NCBI RefSeq assembly: GCF_002165575.1 | Contig: NZ_MXQF01000006.1 | Coordinates: forward strand, 62,001 to 126,000 | DNA: 64,000 bases | Source: Pseudoalteromonas sp. A601 | Lineage (GTDB): Bacteria > Pseudomonadota > Gammaproteobacteria > Enterobacterales > Alteromonadaceae | Reading direction: 5' to 3' | In this document: positions 8,702-19,000 of the stretch, piece by piece | Layout of the letters: the number at the start of each line of letters is the position of its first letter | Position numbering within the stretch: the stretch's first letter is position 1 | Made by a program: the position numbers and the translations under genes | The notes under the pieces: model-generated | What the model saw: only the letters and a program-made list of their open reading frames with translations | Databases searched by the model: none | Told to the model about the DNA's origin: nothing

Positions 8702-8953
8702 TTACTTTTCTAAGCCTGTTTTGCTATACAAAGATACTTTATCTGAGACTAAGGTGATCTCGATGTTTTTTGTTTCATCTCCCCACGTACAATTAGTATG
8801 GAGGGTTTTTTCAACGCAGTCATCAGCACTTCCTAGAATTGCTTCAACCTCAGTTTTATCCATCCCTATTGAGATTTTTTCGTAGTTTTCTAAACTTACT
8901 TTTGAGCAAGCAGCAAGTGATAAAGTAGCCGCAATAATTAAAAGCTTTTTCAT
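8702..8953 (-). CDS. Small lipoprotein with BamE/DUF3862-like domain
   Basis: The 83-residue precursor has a lipoprotein signal with lipobox LAAC (cysteine at residue 16). The mature domain contains YEKISIGMDKTEVEAILGSADDC, the pattern of the SmpA/OmlA (BamE) and DUF3862 fold. Two further cysteines (CVEK and NCTWG) may form a disulfide. It should be anchored in the envelope and exposed to the periplasm. AAAAAGGA precedes the ATG. It lies downstream of csiV on the same strand with a 14-bp gap. Function is unknown. Confidence 0.82.
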   Translation of the reverse strand: MKKLLIIAATLSLAACSKVSLENYEKISIGMDKTEVEAILGSADDCVEKTLHTNCTWGDETKNIEITLVSDKVSLYSKTGLEK

Positions 8954-8967
8954 AGGTAGTGTCCTTT

Positions 8968-9804
8968 TTAGTGTTTAAATTTTCTTATTTGTACAATCAT
9001 GCCCATTTTGGGGTGGTCAAAATAATGAACTTCACCACTTATTACGCGTTTAAATTGTGAAAAACGGGCGCTTTGGATTTCTCCGTTAACACGCTTTTCA
9101 CTGATATCAATATTTGCATTAATATAAAGGTAGTGGCGTAGATAAATATTAAAAAAACCGTCTAATTCCCATTTTTCAGAAGCTTGTTGCATTGCTGGCT
9201 CAAATGATTGGCTTGGATTAACTAAGCTTATAAAGTTAGCGTTATTAGCGAGGCTAGTATTTGTAATTGGCGGTGTGGTTAGGTGTTGCCCACCAAATAG
9301 TTTGATACTTTGTGAACGCGATTTACTTGCTCCTTCAAATCGCCAACCAGTGTGCAGTAAAGGTTTTAAACCTTTACGCACCAACTCGCGTTGTTGGCTT
9401 TTAAATTGTAGCTGCTCAGGGTTTAACAAATAGGTGCTGACCATGTCATCTCTGGTTTCTGCTTCTGGGCTCAGCGGCAAAGAGTCATAGCTAGCAATGT
9501 AATCAATAGTATCATCACATAAACTTGAACGGCTGGCGCCAATTACAGTATCAGTTAGCGAAGTTGAACTAAATCGGCTGTCTCCAGCAATACATTCTTG
9601 TTTAGCTTGTTGAGCATACAAAGGTGTTAGTAAGTCAATTTTGTTGCTTGCCTTAATAGGCTCTTTTTTAAGGCTAAAATCTTCTTGTAAATAAGGAGCA
9701 GGGCGCTGTTTGAATATAAGCACTTCTACTTCAAACCATCGCTCTGCGAATGCTGCGCTGCTAAATACACAACACAAAATTAATAATGATTTTTTTAACA
9801 ACAT
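8968..9804 (-). CDS. csiV: CsiV-like periplasmic peptidoglycan-associated protein
   Basis: The 278-residue protein has a signal peptide (MLLKKSLLILCCVFSSAAFA) followed by ERWFEVEVLIFKQRP, the characteristic opening of the CsiV (cell-shape integrity, Vibrio) family. In Vibrio cholerae CsiV binds peptidoglycan and supports PBP1A activity with LpoA. The C-terminal region (GEVHYFDHPKMGMIVQIRKF) is also typical. The start codon overlaps the mfd stop by one base (TAATG), so the two are translationally coupled. The function in this species is inferred from family membership. Confidence 0.85.
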   Translation of the reverse strand: MLLKKSLLILCCVFSSAAFAERWFEVEVLIFKQRPAPYLQEDFSLKKEPIKASNKIDLLTPLYAQQAKQECIAGDSRFSSTSLTDTVIGASRSSLCDDTIDYIASYDSLPLSPEAETRDDMVSTYLLNPEQLQFKSQQRELVRKGLKPLLHTGWRFEGASKSRSQSIKLFGGQHLTTPPITNTSLANNANFISLVNPSQSFEPAMQQASEKWELDGFFNIYLRHYLYINANIDISEKRVNGEIQSARFSQFKRVISGEVHYFDHPKMGMIVQIRKFKH

Positions 9805-12800
9805 TAATGGCTAACCTTTTTAGAGAAATCTGCAATCATTGCAGTGACCATCTTTAAGCGTTCACGGGCATTAGCCTCGCTGATCGCAAAGCGCAGTTTA
9901 TTTGCGCCATCCATTTTGTACACATGGGGTGCACTTTGTATCAAACCAATGATGAAGCTTGGGTTAACCTTTGTATTTTGGCTAAACTCAAAATAACCAC
10001 CTTTTGGATTTGCTTCAATCTTTTTAATACCTAATTCACTGGCTTTTAGCTTAAGTTGCTGCAAACTAAATAGGTTTTTAGTTGCATCGGGCAGTAAACC
10101 AAAGCGGTCAATTAGTTCAACTTGAAGTTCATCCATATCATCTACAGTAGCACAGCTTGCAATACGTTTGTAAATACCCAAGCGGGCGTTTACATCATGA
10201 ATATAGTCATCAGGTAGTAATGCGGCGAGTTTTAAATCGACCTCGCTTTGTTGTTGTAATAAATTATCAAGGGTTGGCTCTTTACCTTCGCGCAGTGATT
10301 GTACGGCTTGTTCGAGCATTTCCATGTATAAATTAAAGCCAATGGTTTGCATTTGCCCTGATTGGTCATCACCGAGTAATTCACCCGCGCCACGAATTTC
10401 TAAATCATGTGTCGCTAATGCAAAGCCAGCACCTAAATCCTCAAGTGATTCGATAGCCTCTAAGCGTTTTACAGCATCTTTAGATAATGACTTAGGGTGA
10501 CCAGTTAATAAATAAGCGTATGCTTGATGATGGCTACGACCTACACGGCCACGTAGCTGATGCAGTTGGGCAAGGCCTAACTTATCGGCTCGGTCCATGA
10601 TGATGGTATTGGCGGTTGGAATATCTATACCGGTTTCAATAATGGTGGTACACACTAAAACATTGTATTTTTGATGATAAAATTCACTCATTAACTGTTC
10701 GAGTTCACGCTCGCGCATTTGTCCATGCGCTGAAGCAACACTCGCTTCAGGCACCCACTCACTGATCTCTTGAGCTACGCGGTCAATGGTTTCTACATTG
10801 TTGTGCAAAAAGTATACTTGGCCACCACGCTTGATTTCACGTAATACAGCTTCGCGAATAAGCTCTGCATCGCGCTGGCGAACAAAGGTTTTTACTGCCA
10901 AACGCTTAGCTGGTGGAGTGGCGATAATTGATAAGTCTCGCATGCCGCTCATTGCCATATTTAATGTACGTGGGATAGGTGTTGCGGTAAGCGTTAAAAT
11001 ATCGACATCGGCGCGTAATGATTTGATCTTTTCTTTTTGACGCACACCAAAGCGGTGTTCTTCATCAACAATAAGTAGACCTAAATCTCTAAAATTAATA
11101 TCTTGCTGTATTAACTTGTGCGTGCCGATGACAATATCGAGTTTACCTTCGGCCATCTTTTCAAGGGTGTCTTTTTGCTCTTTAGGTGAGTTAAAACGTG
11201 AAAGCACACCAACTTCAATAGGAAAATCAGCAAACCGGTCTTTAAAGTTTTCAAAATGTTGTTGGGCAAGTAGGGTCGTGGGCACTAATACGGCCACTTG
11301 TTTATTGTCGTTAACAGCAATAAATGCGGCGCGCATAGCAACTTCTGTTTTACCAAAGCCAACATCACCACAAACCAGTCTATCCATGGCATGTTTACTT
11401 TGCATATCACCAAGCACAGCTTCAATGGCATTGCGTTGATCATCGGTTTCTTCAAATGGGAAGCCATCACTAAATACGCGGTATGCACTGCCATCAAGGG
11501 CGAAAGCATTACCGGGTTTTGCTTGGCGCTGAGCGTAAATATCAAGCAGCTCTGCGGCGACGTCGCGTACTTTTTCAGCAGCGCGTTTTTTGGCTTTCTC
11601 CCAAGCGTCAGAGCCGAGCTTATGCAACGGCGCCGTGGCTTCTTCACCACCAGAGTATCGGCTTAACATGTGCAGTGCCGATACGGGCACGTAAAGTTTA
11701 GCTTCACCGGCATAGGTTATGGTGACAAACTCAGTGACGAGTCCAGCAGCATCAATAGTTTGTAGTCCTTGATAACGCCCAACACCATGATCTAAATGCA
11801 CAATGGGTTGACCAACTTTAAGCTCAGCTAAGTTGCGGATCAGCGCATCTTGGCTTGCTTCGTATTTATGCTTTCGACGACGGCGCTGAGATACTTTAAT
11901 TCCCAGTAATTCTTGTTCGGTAATAATACTAAGCGCGGGCTTTGCACTTAATAGTACACTTTGCTCAAGGGGGCTGACGATTAAACCGACATCGCTATTG
12001 CTAGCGGTAAAGTCATCAAACGAGTCAAACTCTTTGAGTTTTAAGCCACTGGGTTTGAGTAATGCAAGTAAAGACTCACGACGTCCGTCAGATTCTACCG
12101 AGATCAGCACGCGGCCTTTTTGTTTCTTTTGCGCCGCTATATATTCAATAAAAGCTTGATACGGTTCATGTTGCTTGTGATCAATTCGTACAGCAGGGAG
12201 ATCGCTTGTGGCTAAATTCTTATTCCCTGCTTTGGTGGGTAATTTTGCTTGGCTTAAGCGTATGCGGGCAAAGTTACCTAAGTTTGAAAACAGCTCATTG
12301 AGTGGCTGATAAAGCTCAGTTGGCTCAAGTAAAGGTCTTAACGGGTCTACGCGACGGTTTTCATAGCGAACATTTACATCATGCCAAAATTGATCGGCTG
12401 CATGCTCTAAATCACCATATTGCATCACTGTTGTAGTATCTGGTAGATATTCAAATATGGTTGCAAGCTGCTCAAAAAACAGCGGCATATAATACTCAAT
12501 ACCCGCAGGCCAGTTTCCTTTAGTGACTTGCATGTAGACGGAATCTTGCTCTGAGCTGGCGCCAAACTTTTCGCGGTAGTTTATTCTAAAACGCTCAATG
12601 TCAGTTTCATTGGTCGGAAACTCATGGGCAGGGAGTAGTTCTATTTTATCTACTTTTTCGTCAGAACGTTGAGTTTCAACATCGAATAGGCGAATTGAGT
12701 CGAGCTCGTCATCGAAAAAATCTAACCTAAATGGGTGCGGGCTCCCCATAGGGTATAAATCAACTATGGAGCCACGAATAGCGTATTCACCATGCTCCAT

Positions 12801-13277
12801 AACCTGTTGAACATGCAAATAACCCGCTTGCTCAAGATTACTCCGTAAGCTGTGTGTGTCGAGATTATCGCCTACTTTAAAGTTTAGCGTAGAGCCATAA
12901 ATAAACGAGGCAGGGGCAGTGCGCAGCATTAAGGTAGATACAGGAACAATTAATACACTTTGTTGTTCTTTTTTCAGTGTATTAAGAGTCGCCAAACGTG
13001 ACGAAATAATATCTTGGTGTGGCGAAAAGTGATCATACGGCAGGGTTTCCCAATCAGGAAACACCATCACCGGGTGATCAGGTAATAAATAATCAAGTTC
13101 CGTCTCTAAACGCAGCGCACTGGGTGTATCTGGGGTAACAATCAGCACTAAGCCACTTTGTTGTTTTACCCCTTGTGCAATAGCGATACTTAACCCGCTA
13201 CCGGTGAGTTGCCCCCATTGAATTTTATCTTTTTGAGATTTTACCCAAGGCAAGGCTGCCCATTGCGCAAACGCCAT
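9804..13277 (-). CDS. mfd: Transcription-repair coupling factor Mfd
   Basis: The 1157-residue protein is a complete Mfd, of usual family length. It has an N-terminal UvrB-homology region, an RNA-polymerase-interaction domain around VGQPIVHLDHGVGRYQGL, a RecG-like motor with Walker A GDVGFGKTE near residue 641, DEEH box near 740, motif III LTATPIPRTL and motif VI QLRGRVGRS, and a C-terminal TRCF domain. It removes stalled RNA polymerase at DNA lesions and recruits UvrA. A strong AAGGAG-like site (TTAAGGAGTAATAA) precedes the ATG. Confidence 0.98.
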   Translation of the reverse strand: MAFAQWAALPWVKSQKDKIQWGQLTGSGLSIAIAQGVKQQSGLVLIVTPDTPSALRLETELDYLLPDHPVMVFPDWETLPYDHFSPHQDIISSRLATLNTLKKEQQSVLIVPVSTLMLRTAPASFIYGSTLNFKVGDNLDTHSLRSNLEQAGYLHVQQVMEHGEYAIRGSIVDLYPMGSPHPFRLDFFDDELDSIRLFDVETQRSDEKVDKIELLPAHEFPTNETDIERFRINYREKFGASSEQDSVYMQVTKGNWPAGIEYYMPLFFEQLATIFEYLPDTTTVMQYGDLEHAADQFWHDVNVRYENRRVDPLRPLLEPTELYQPLNELFSNLGNFARIRLSQAKLPTKAGNKNLATSDLPAVRIDHKQHEPYQAFIEYIAAQKKQKGRVLISVESDGRRESLLALLKPSGLKLKEFDSFDDFTASNSDVGLIVSPLEQSVLLSAKPALSIITEQELLGIKVSQRRRRKHKYEASQDALIRNLAELKVGQPIVHLDHGVGRYQGLQTIDAAGLVTEFVTITYAGEAKLYVPVSALHMLSRYSGGEEATAPLHKLGSDAWEKAKKRAAEKVRDVAAELLDIYAQRQAKPGNAFALDGSAYRVFSDGFPFEETDDQRNAIEAVLGDMQSKHAMDRLVCGDVGFGKTEVAMRAAFIAVNDNKQVAVLVPTTLLAQQHFENFKDRFADFPIEVGVLSRFNSPKEQKDTLEKMAEGKLDIVIGTHKLIQQDINFRDLGLLIVDEEHRFGVRQKEKIKSLRADVDILTLTATPIPRTLNMAMSGMRDLSIIATPPAKRLAVKTFVRQRDAELIREAVLREIKRGGQVYFLHNNVETIDRVAQEISEWVPEASVASAHGQMRERELEQLMSEFYHQKYNVLVCTTIIETGIDIPTANTIIMDRADKLGLAQLHQLRGRVGRSHHQAYAYLLTGHPKSLSKDAVKRLEAIESLEDLGAGFALATHDLEIRGAGELLGDDQSGQMQTIGFNLYMEMLEQAVQSLREGKEPTLDNLLQQQSEVDLKLAALLPDDYIHDVNARLGIYKRIASCATVDDMDELQVELIDRFGLLPDATKNLFSLQQLKLKASELGIKKIEANPKGGYFEFSQNTKVNPSFIIGLIQSAPHVYKMDGANKLRFAISEANARERLKMVTAMIADFSKKVSH

Positions 13278-13293
13278 TTATTACTCCTTAAAT

Positions 13294-13311
13294 GCGCCTC
13301 AACTGAGGCGC
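13294..13311 (-). terminator. Hairpin between aguB and mfd
   Basis: GCGCCTCA and TGAGGCGC form a perfect 8-bp inverted repeat with a 2-base centre between the aguB stop and the mfd start. There is no T-run, so it may be a weak terminator or only a structured spacer. Confidence 0.4.
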
Positions 13312-13320
13312 TAATTTATT

Positions 13321-14214
13321 CTAATCGCGGTAAATTTTAGTGAGGTCTTGATAGTGATCAATTCGACGATCACGTAAGTAAGGCCATATACGTCTTACGT
13401 TCTCTGAGCGTTTTTGATCAAGTTCTACCACTAAAATTTGCTCGTCAGTATTATTTGCTTCGCTGAGCATTTCACCCTGAGGGCCTGCAATAAATGAATT
13501 GCCCCAAAATTGAATACCGTCACTTTGCTCGCTTGGATCACTTTCATGACCTACGCGGTTGGCACTGATAACGGGCACGCCATTGGCAACAGCATGAGCA
13601 CGTTGCGAAATAACCCATGCATCTTTTTGTCGTGTCTTTTCGCCGTCATCGTCACGTGGGTCCCAACCAATCGCGGTTGGGTAAATTAATAACTCAGCAC
13701 CCGCCATCGCCATCAAGCGTGCAGCTTCAGGAAACCATTGATCCCAGCACACTAATACACCTAATTTACCTACTGAGGTTTGAATCGGCTCAAAGCCTAA
13801 ATCGCCTGGGGTAAAGTAAAATTTTTCATAAAACCCAGGATCATCAGGAATATGCATTTTGCGATATTTACCCGCAATCGTGCCGTCTTTTTCTAGCACA
13901 ATAGCGGTATTGTGATAAAGACCTGTGGCACGTTTTTCAAATAATGAGGCTACGATGACAATGTTTAACTCATTTGCTAATGCACCCAATGCGTCACTAC
14001 TTGGCCCAGGGATAGTTTCTGCTAAATCAAAAACATCAACGTCTTCGGTTTGGCAAAAGTAGAGGCTGCGGTGCAGCTCTTGGAGCACCACAAGTTGAGC
14101 ACCTTGGCTTGCAGCATCACGTATGGCGGCAATTGATTTTGCCATGTTTTGCTCGGCGTTATCACTATTGCTTTGCTGCACTAAGGCAACTGTTAATTTA
14201 TTTGACGAAGTCAT
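13321..14214 (-). CDS. aguB: N-carbamoylputrescine amidohydrolase
   Basis: The 297-residue nitrilase-superfamily enzyme carries the Glu-Lys-Cys triad in family context: VVLQELHRS, GKYRKMHIPDD and LVCWDQWFPEAAR. It hydrolyses N-carbamoylputrescine to putrescine, CO2 and ammonia. The ATG at 14214 (MTSSNKLTVALVQQ) is chosen over an upstream in-frame start: it overlaps the aguA stop by one base (TAATG) and has GGAG eight bases upstream. Together with aguA it forms the two-step route from agmatine to putrescine. No agmatine-producing speA gene is in this window. Confidence 0.95.
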   Translation of the reverse strand: MTSSNKLTVALVQQSNSDNAEQNMAKSIAAIRDAASQGAQLVVLQELHRSLYFCQTEDVDVFDLAETIPGPSSDALGALANELNIVIVASLFEKRATGLYHNTAIVLEKDGTIAGKYRKMHIPDDPGFYEKFYFTPGDLGFEPIQTSVGKLGVLVCWDQWFPEAARLMAMAGAELLIYPTAIGWDPRDDDGEKTRQKDAWVISQRAHAVANGVPVISANRVGHESDPSEQSDGIQFWGNSFIAGPQGEMLSEANNTDEQILVVELDQKRSENVRRIWPYLRDRRIDHYQDLTKIYRD

Positions 14215-15266
14215 TATGCTGCTCCAACTAAAAATCCGCGAGGTAATTGCATCGTGATGCAATGTAAGCTGCCAAATTGATGAATAATAGGCAAACAGTT
14301 TATAGCAATAATGGTGTGCTCTGGGTAAGCGCGTTGAACTTGCGCAAGTGCCTGTTCATCGTTTTCATCATTATAGGTAGGCACTAATACGGCATCATTG
14401 ATAATTAAATAGTTTGCATAGGTCGCAGGTAGTCTATCACCATCGCTGTTATACACAGCTTTTGGCCATGGTAAATCAATCAAGGTATAAGGGTGACCTG
14501 ATGGTGTTTGAAAACCTTGTAATTGTGTTTGCATTTTATCGAGCGCGTTAAAATGCTCATCCGTTGTATCATCACACTTTACATAAACTAGGGTGTTGTT
14601 CGGTGCAAAGCGTACAAGGGTATCAATATGGCTGTCAGTATCATCACCGGCTAAATAACCATGATCAACCCATAAAAATGAACTGACACCTAATTGCTGT
14701 TGTAACTGTGCTTCAATTTGCTCAGCGCTAAGTGTTGGGTTACGGTTTGGATTGAGTAAACATTCGCTGGTGGTAAGCAGTACACCGTGCTCGTTTATTT
14801 CAACCCCGCCGCCTTCTAATACTAAATCAATTTTTTGGTATTGATTTGCAGGTGCTGCCAACTGTTTAACAAGTATGTTGTTAATTTGGTTATCAAGGGT
14901 GCTTTCAAACTTGTTACCCCAGCCATTGAAGGTGTAATCAAGAATAGCTAATTGGTTCGCATCCTGTTGGTTTGCACAGGTCAAAGGGCCATGATCGCGC
15001 GCCCAGGTATCATTACAAGGGGTGATCACAAAGTGCACCCGAGCAAGGTCAATCTCATTGCTGGTTAATAATTGGCTTATGTGTGTTTTTAATGCAGTGT
15101 TATGTGCAACAATAACAACCAATTGATGCTGGCATATATGCTTACAAAGGGTAATATAAACAGGCTCTACAGCACTGAGGTTATCTCGCCAATCAGTATC
15201 TTGATGTGGCCAAGTAAGCATAACAGCATCTTGCTCAGCCCATTCAGGTAAAAGTCTAAAGTTCAT
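14214..15266 (-). CDS. aguA: Agmatine deiminase
   Basis: The 350-residue protein belongs to the peptidyl-arginine/agmatine deiminase family. Recognisable parts are RLLPEWAEQDAVMLTWPH at the start, DTWARDHGP, LEGGGVEINEHG, HIDTLVRF and the C-terminal nucleophile block GSLHCITMQLPRG. It converts agmatine to N-carbamoylputrescine plus ammonia in the cytosol. The ATG at 15266 is preferred over a TTG at 15281. It is the first gene of the aguA-aguB pair. The Cys context is GSLHC where GGNIHC is more common, a minor variation. Confidence 0.95.
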   Translation of the reverse strand: MNFRLLPEWAEQDAVMLTWPHQDTDWRDNLSAVEPVYITLCKHICQHQLVVIVAHNTALKTHISQLLTSNEIDLARVHFVITPCNDTWARDHGPLTCANQQDANQLAILDYTFNGWGNKFESTLDNQINNILVKQLAAPANQYQKIDLVLEGGGVEINEHGVLLTTSECLLNPNRNPTLSAEQIEAQLQQQLGVSSFLWVDHGYLAGDDTDSHIDTLVRFAPNNTLVYVKCDDTTDEHFNALDKMQTQLQGFQTPSGHPYTLIDLPWPKAVYNSDGDRLPATYANYLIINDAVLVPTYNDENDEQALAQVQRAYPEHTIIAINCLPIIHQFGSLHCITMQLPRGFLVGAA

Positions 15267-15327
15267 GAATTTAATAAACAAATAAAGGTGTGCCTAGTTT
15301 AGCATTTCAAACAGATATGTCAGCTTT

Positions 15328-15942
15328 TTATAGCTCAGTAGGTTGCTCATTTTCAGGTTTGTCTAATTGTTGCTGTTGGCGCTTTTTTAGTTGCCTTGTT
15401 TGTGCGTGCAAACTGGCTCTTACGACTAGCTCTTGATCAGAATCGCGGATAGCAGTAAATAAAAGTGTGTATTGCTTTTGTCCATCATCAAGTTTATCTA
15501 TAGCAATTACTTCGGTATAACAATAAACCGCTGACGCTTCATGTTGCAAAAATAGTTTAGTACGAAATGCTTGGCCTATTGTATATTGCTCGCTGGTGGT
15601 AAATTTAACCCCACCGCCGCCATAGCTATCGCAGTACATGGCATTATCTTGTGGCTGTTCAGACGCGAGGATATGGCTCATTATGAGGTCAATTTTACGC
15701 GATTGGGCTTGTAAAAATACAGCCAGTTCTTGGGCCACATCACCTAAATTACGCAATGGTCTTAATGAGCTTTGCTCAAGCTCGCTTACTTCATTAGCTA
15801 GTTTAAATAGTGGGGGAATATCAGCTTCTAATTGAGCAGGGCTTTGTGGCACGCTGTGCTTGTCAACAGCAAATAAATTGACTCGGTTACTTTCTGCTAT
15901 TTGAAAATACTGCTCAAACTCAGCTATTTTTTCACTACTCAT
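15328..15942 (-). CDS. PilZ-like domain protein
   Basis: The 204-residue protein has a helical N-terminal half and a C-terminal part reading DSYGGGGVKFTTSEQYTIGQAFRTKLFL, which resembles the beta-barrel core of PilZ domains (S-x-G-G-hydrophobic, then YxxGQ). The canonical RxxxR c-di-GMP motif is not evident, so ligand binding is doubtful. The tail is Gln/Lys-rich. The start at 15942 has TGGAG eight bases upstream; the upstream TTG at 15957 does not. It sits alone between the RND operon and aguA. The function is unknown. Confidence 0.7.
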   Translation of the reverse strand: MSSEKIAEFEQYFQIAESNRVNLFAVDKHSVPQSPAQLEADIPPLFKLANEVSELEQSSLRPLRNLGDVAQELAVFLQAQSRKIDLIMSHILASEQPQDNAMYCDSYGGGGVKFTTSEQYTIGQAFRTKLFLQHEASAVYCYTEVIAIDKLDDGQKQYTLLFTAIRDSDQELVVRASLHAQTRQLKKRQQQQLDKPENEQPTEL

Positions 15943-16019
15943 TAGTTTGCTCCACAACGCGCGTTTACTAATAGTAGCGCTGACAAGCTTAAATTGCTAG
16001 TGATGTAACTGTTATAAAA

Positions 16020-16043
16020 AAGGGCAAACCTATGTTTGCCCTT
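16020..16043 (-). terminator. Terminator of the RND efflux operon
   Basis: AAGGGCAAAC and GTTTGCCCTT form a 10-bp stem with a 4-base loop. On the minus strand it is followed by six T residues, 20 bp after the RND pump stop codon. Confidence 0.85.
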
Positions 16044-16063
16044 AATTTTTTAAAGGTTAATGG

Positions 16064-19000
16064 TTATAAATTACCTTCAGTGGTATCTACGTTTTCGCGT
16101 TTATGATGCGCGGCTATTTCATCCGCCAGTTCATTACGGGAGCGTTTTTCACTGAGTTTACGATCTGTCAGCCAGTAGAAAAACAAAGGAACAAAGAATA
16201 CTGCTAAGAAGGTTGCAGCCATCATACCACCCATAACACCCGTACCAACGCTATGACGTGCACCTGCACCCGCACCTGAGCTCAGCACTAATGGCACAAC
16301 ACCTAATATAAACGCCAGTGATGTCATTATGATAGGCCTAAATCTAAGGCGCGCTGCTTCAAGTGCTGCCGCACTTGCACTCCAACCTTGCTGGTGTTTC
16401 ATTAAGGCATATTCAACTATCAAAATGGCATTTTTACTGGCAAGACCAAGTAAAGTAACCAAACCAATTTGGAAATACACATCGTTAGTCATGCCTACCA
16501 ACCAAATGGACACTAGCGCGCCAAAGGTACCAAAAGGCAGAGCCAGCATTACTGATAATGGCAGTGACCAACGCTCATAAAGCGCAGCAAGAATTAAGAA
16601 CACCATGATCACAGCAAGACCAAGCGCAATACCGGTTGTGCCCGAGCTGCGTTTTTCTTGGTAGGCAGAGCCAGTCCAATCGTAAGTCATGTCTGGTGGA
16701 AGTACGGCTTTTGCAATACGCTCCACTTCGGAAATAGCTTGCCCTGAGCTGTAACCTGGTGCTGCATTACCCAATAACTTAACCGCTGAAAGGTTGTTAT
16801 AACGGTTTAGGCTTTCAGGACCACGACTAAATTCTATATTAGTAAACGCAGACATGGGCACCATAGTGCCTTGGCTATTTTTAACATAAATACGGCCGAT
16901 GTCGTCGGGTTTCATTCTAAACTCAGCTTCAGCAGACATAAGTACTTGCCATGCTCGTCCAAATTTATTGAAGTCATTAACGTAGTAAGTGCCTAGCGTA
17001 CCGGCAAGAGCAGTGAAAGCATCGTCAATTTCAATACCCATGGCACGGGCTTGTTCACGATCAACATCCACTTTTAACTGTGGCGCATTAGGGCGCCAAA
17101 GTGTCTGTAAGCCACTTAGAACTGGGCTTTTCTGCGCTTCTGCCATCATTAATCCCATGGCTTGTTGCAGTTTCTCGGGGCCACCAGCGCCTTTGTTTTG
17201 AATATAAAACTCAAAACCACCGGTGTTTCCTAAACCAAAAATAGCGGGTGGGTTAAAAGCCAGTACCAGTGCTTCGTTTATATGAGCGGTTTTCATAAAT
17301 AGCTCATTAACCAAGCTTTTAGTATCTATTTCACGTTCATCCCAGTGTTTTTGCGTAACAAATAAGGTTGCCGCACTATTTTTATAGCCACCACCAATAA
17401 AATCAAAACCGGTAAATGCGACAACATTTTCATTTGCAGGGTTTGATTGCACCGCTGCAACAACTTGTTTTACCACTTCTTCAGTACGCTCAAGGGAAGA
17501 ACCGTCGGGTAAGAAGATAGCCGAAATGTAATAGCCTTGGTCTTCATCTGGCACGAGGGAGTTAGGGGTGTTTTTCCAAAGCCCAATAGTGATAGAGACC
17601 ATACCTATCATTAATAGCAAACCCAGTGCACCGCGACGAACCATAAAGCCAACAGTACCAACGTATTTACTGGTTATTTGCGTAAAGACTCGATTAAACC
17701 ATAAAAAGAAGCGTGCGGTTTGTTTGTGCTCTTGTTTCAAAATAAGTACACACAAAGCAGGAGTCATTGTTAGTGCAACAACACCAGATAAACTCACTGC
17801 AATTGAAATGGTGATTGCAAATTGGCGGAACAGTTCACCTGTGAGACCACCTAAAAATGCAATGGGCACAAATACAGAGCAAAGCACCAATACAATGGCG
17901 ACAACAGGCCCAGATACCTCTTTCATTGCTTTAATGGCTGCTTCATGAGCACTTACATGCTCTTCGTGCATAATTCGTTCAACGTTTTCGAGCACAACTA
18001 TCGCATCATCAACAACAATACCAATTGATAACACCATACCAAATAATGTCAGCGAGTTGATTGAGTAGCCCAGCATGTACATGCCAGCAAAGGTGCCAAG
18101 TAATGACACGGGTACTGCTAATGTAGGAATAAGCGTTGCACGCCAGTTTTGTAAAAATAGATACACCACCAAAAACACTAAGATCATGGCTTCGATGAGG
18201 GTGATGACCACTTCTCGAATAGATACTTCAACAAAGCGTGTGGTGTCGTATGAATTTAAATGAGCAAGTCCGGTTGGAAATTGCTGTTTAATCTCAGCAA
18301 GTACACCGTTTACTTCAGCAGCAACATCTAGCGCATTAGCACCCGGTTGTAAAAATATGCCTAATAAAACAGCTTCTTTGCCATTAATTGTACCACTAAA
18401 GTTATAATCTTTTGAGCCAAGCTCAACGCGAGCAATATCTTTTAAGCGTAAACTACTGCCGTCAATATTTGAACGGATAATAATTTCTTCAAATTGTTCA
18501 GGCTCCGATAAGCGCCCTTGGGCTGTAACACTGTAGACAAGCTCTTGCGCTGATTGTGAGGTTGGCGTTGCACCAATAGAGCCCGCAGCATATTGCGAGT
18601 TTTGGCTACGAATTGCGCCAGCGACTTCTTCAACGGTCACACCGAGTTGGCTCATCACATCTGGGCGTAACCAAATACGCATCGCGTAATCTTTCGCCCC
18701 AAATATTTGTACGCTGGTGGTACCTGGAATACGTTTTATGCGATCCAATATATTGAGGGTAACGTAATTTGACGTCCATAAACTATCTCGACTGCCATCG
18801 GGTGAGTAAAACGCGTGAACTTGTAAAAAGCTTGAAGACCCTTTTTGCACCACCACACCTTGACGGCGTGTTTCTTCTGGCAAACGGGCTTCAACTTGTT
18901 TAACACGATTATTAACGTTAACAGCTGCTTGGTCAATATCAGTGCCAATTTCAAAGGTTACTTCAATGGTGGTCGCGCCTGAGCTGGTTGAGGTTGATGC

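Noticed and set aside
11116..11701. Several overlapping open frames opposite or within mfd
   Set aside because: They lie inside the conserved motor-domain region of Mfd and reflect its codon use.
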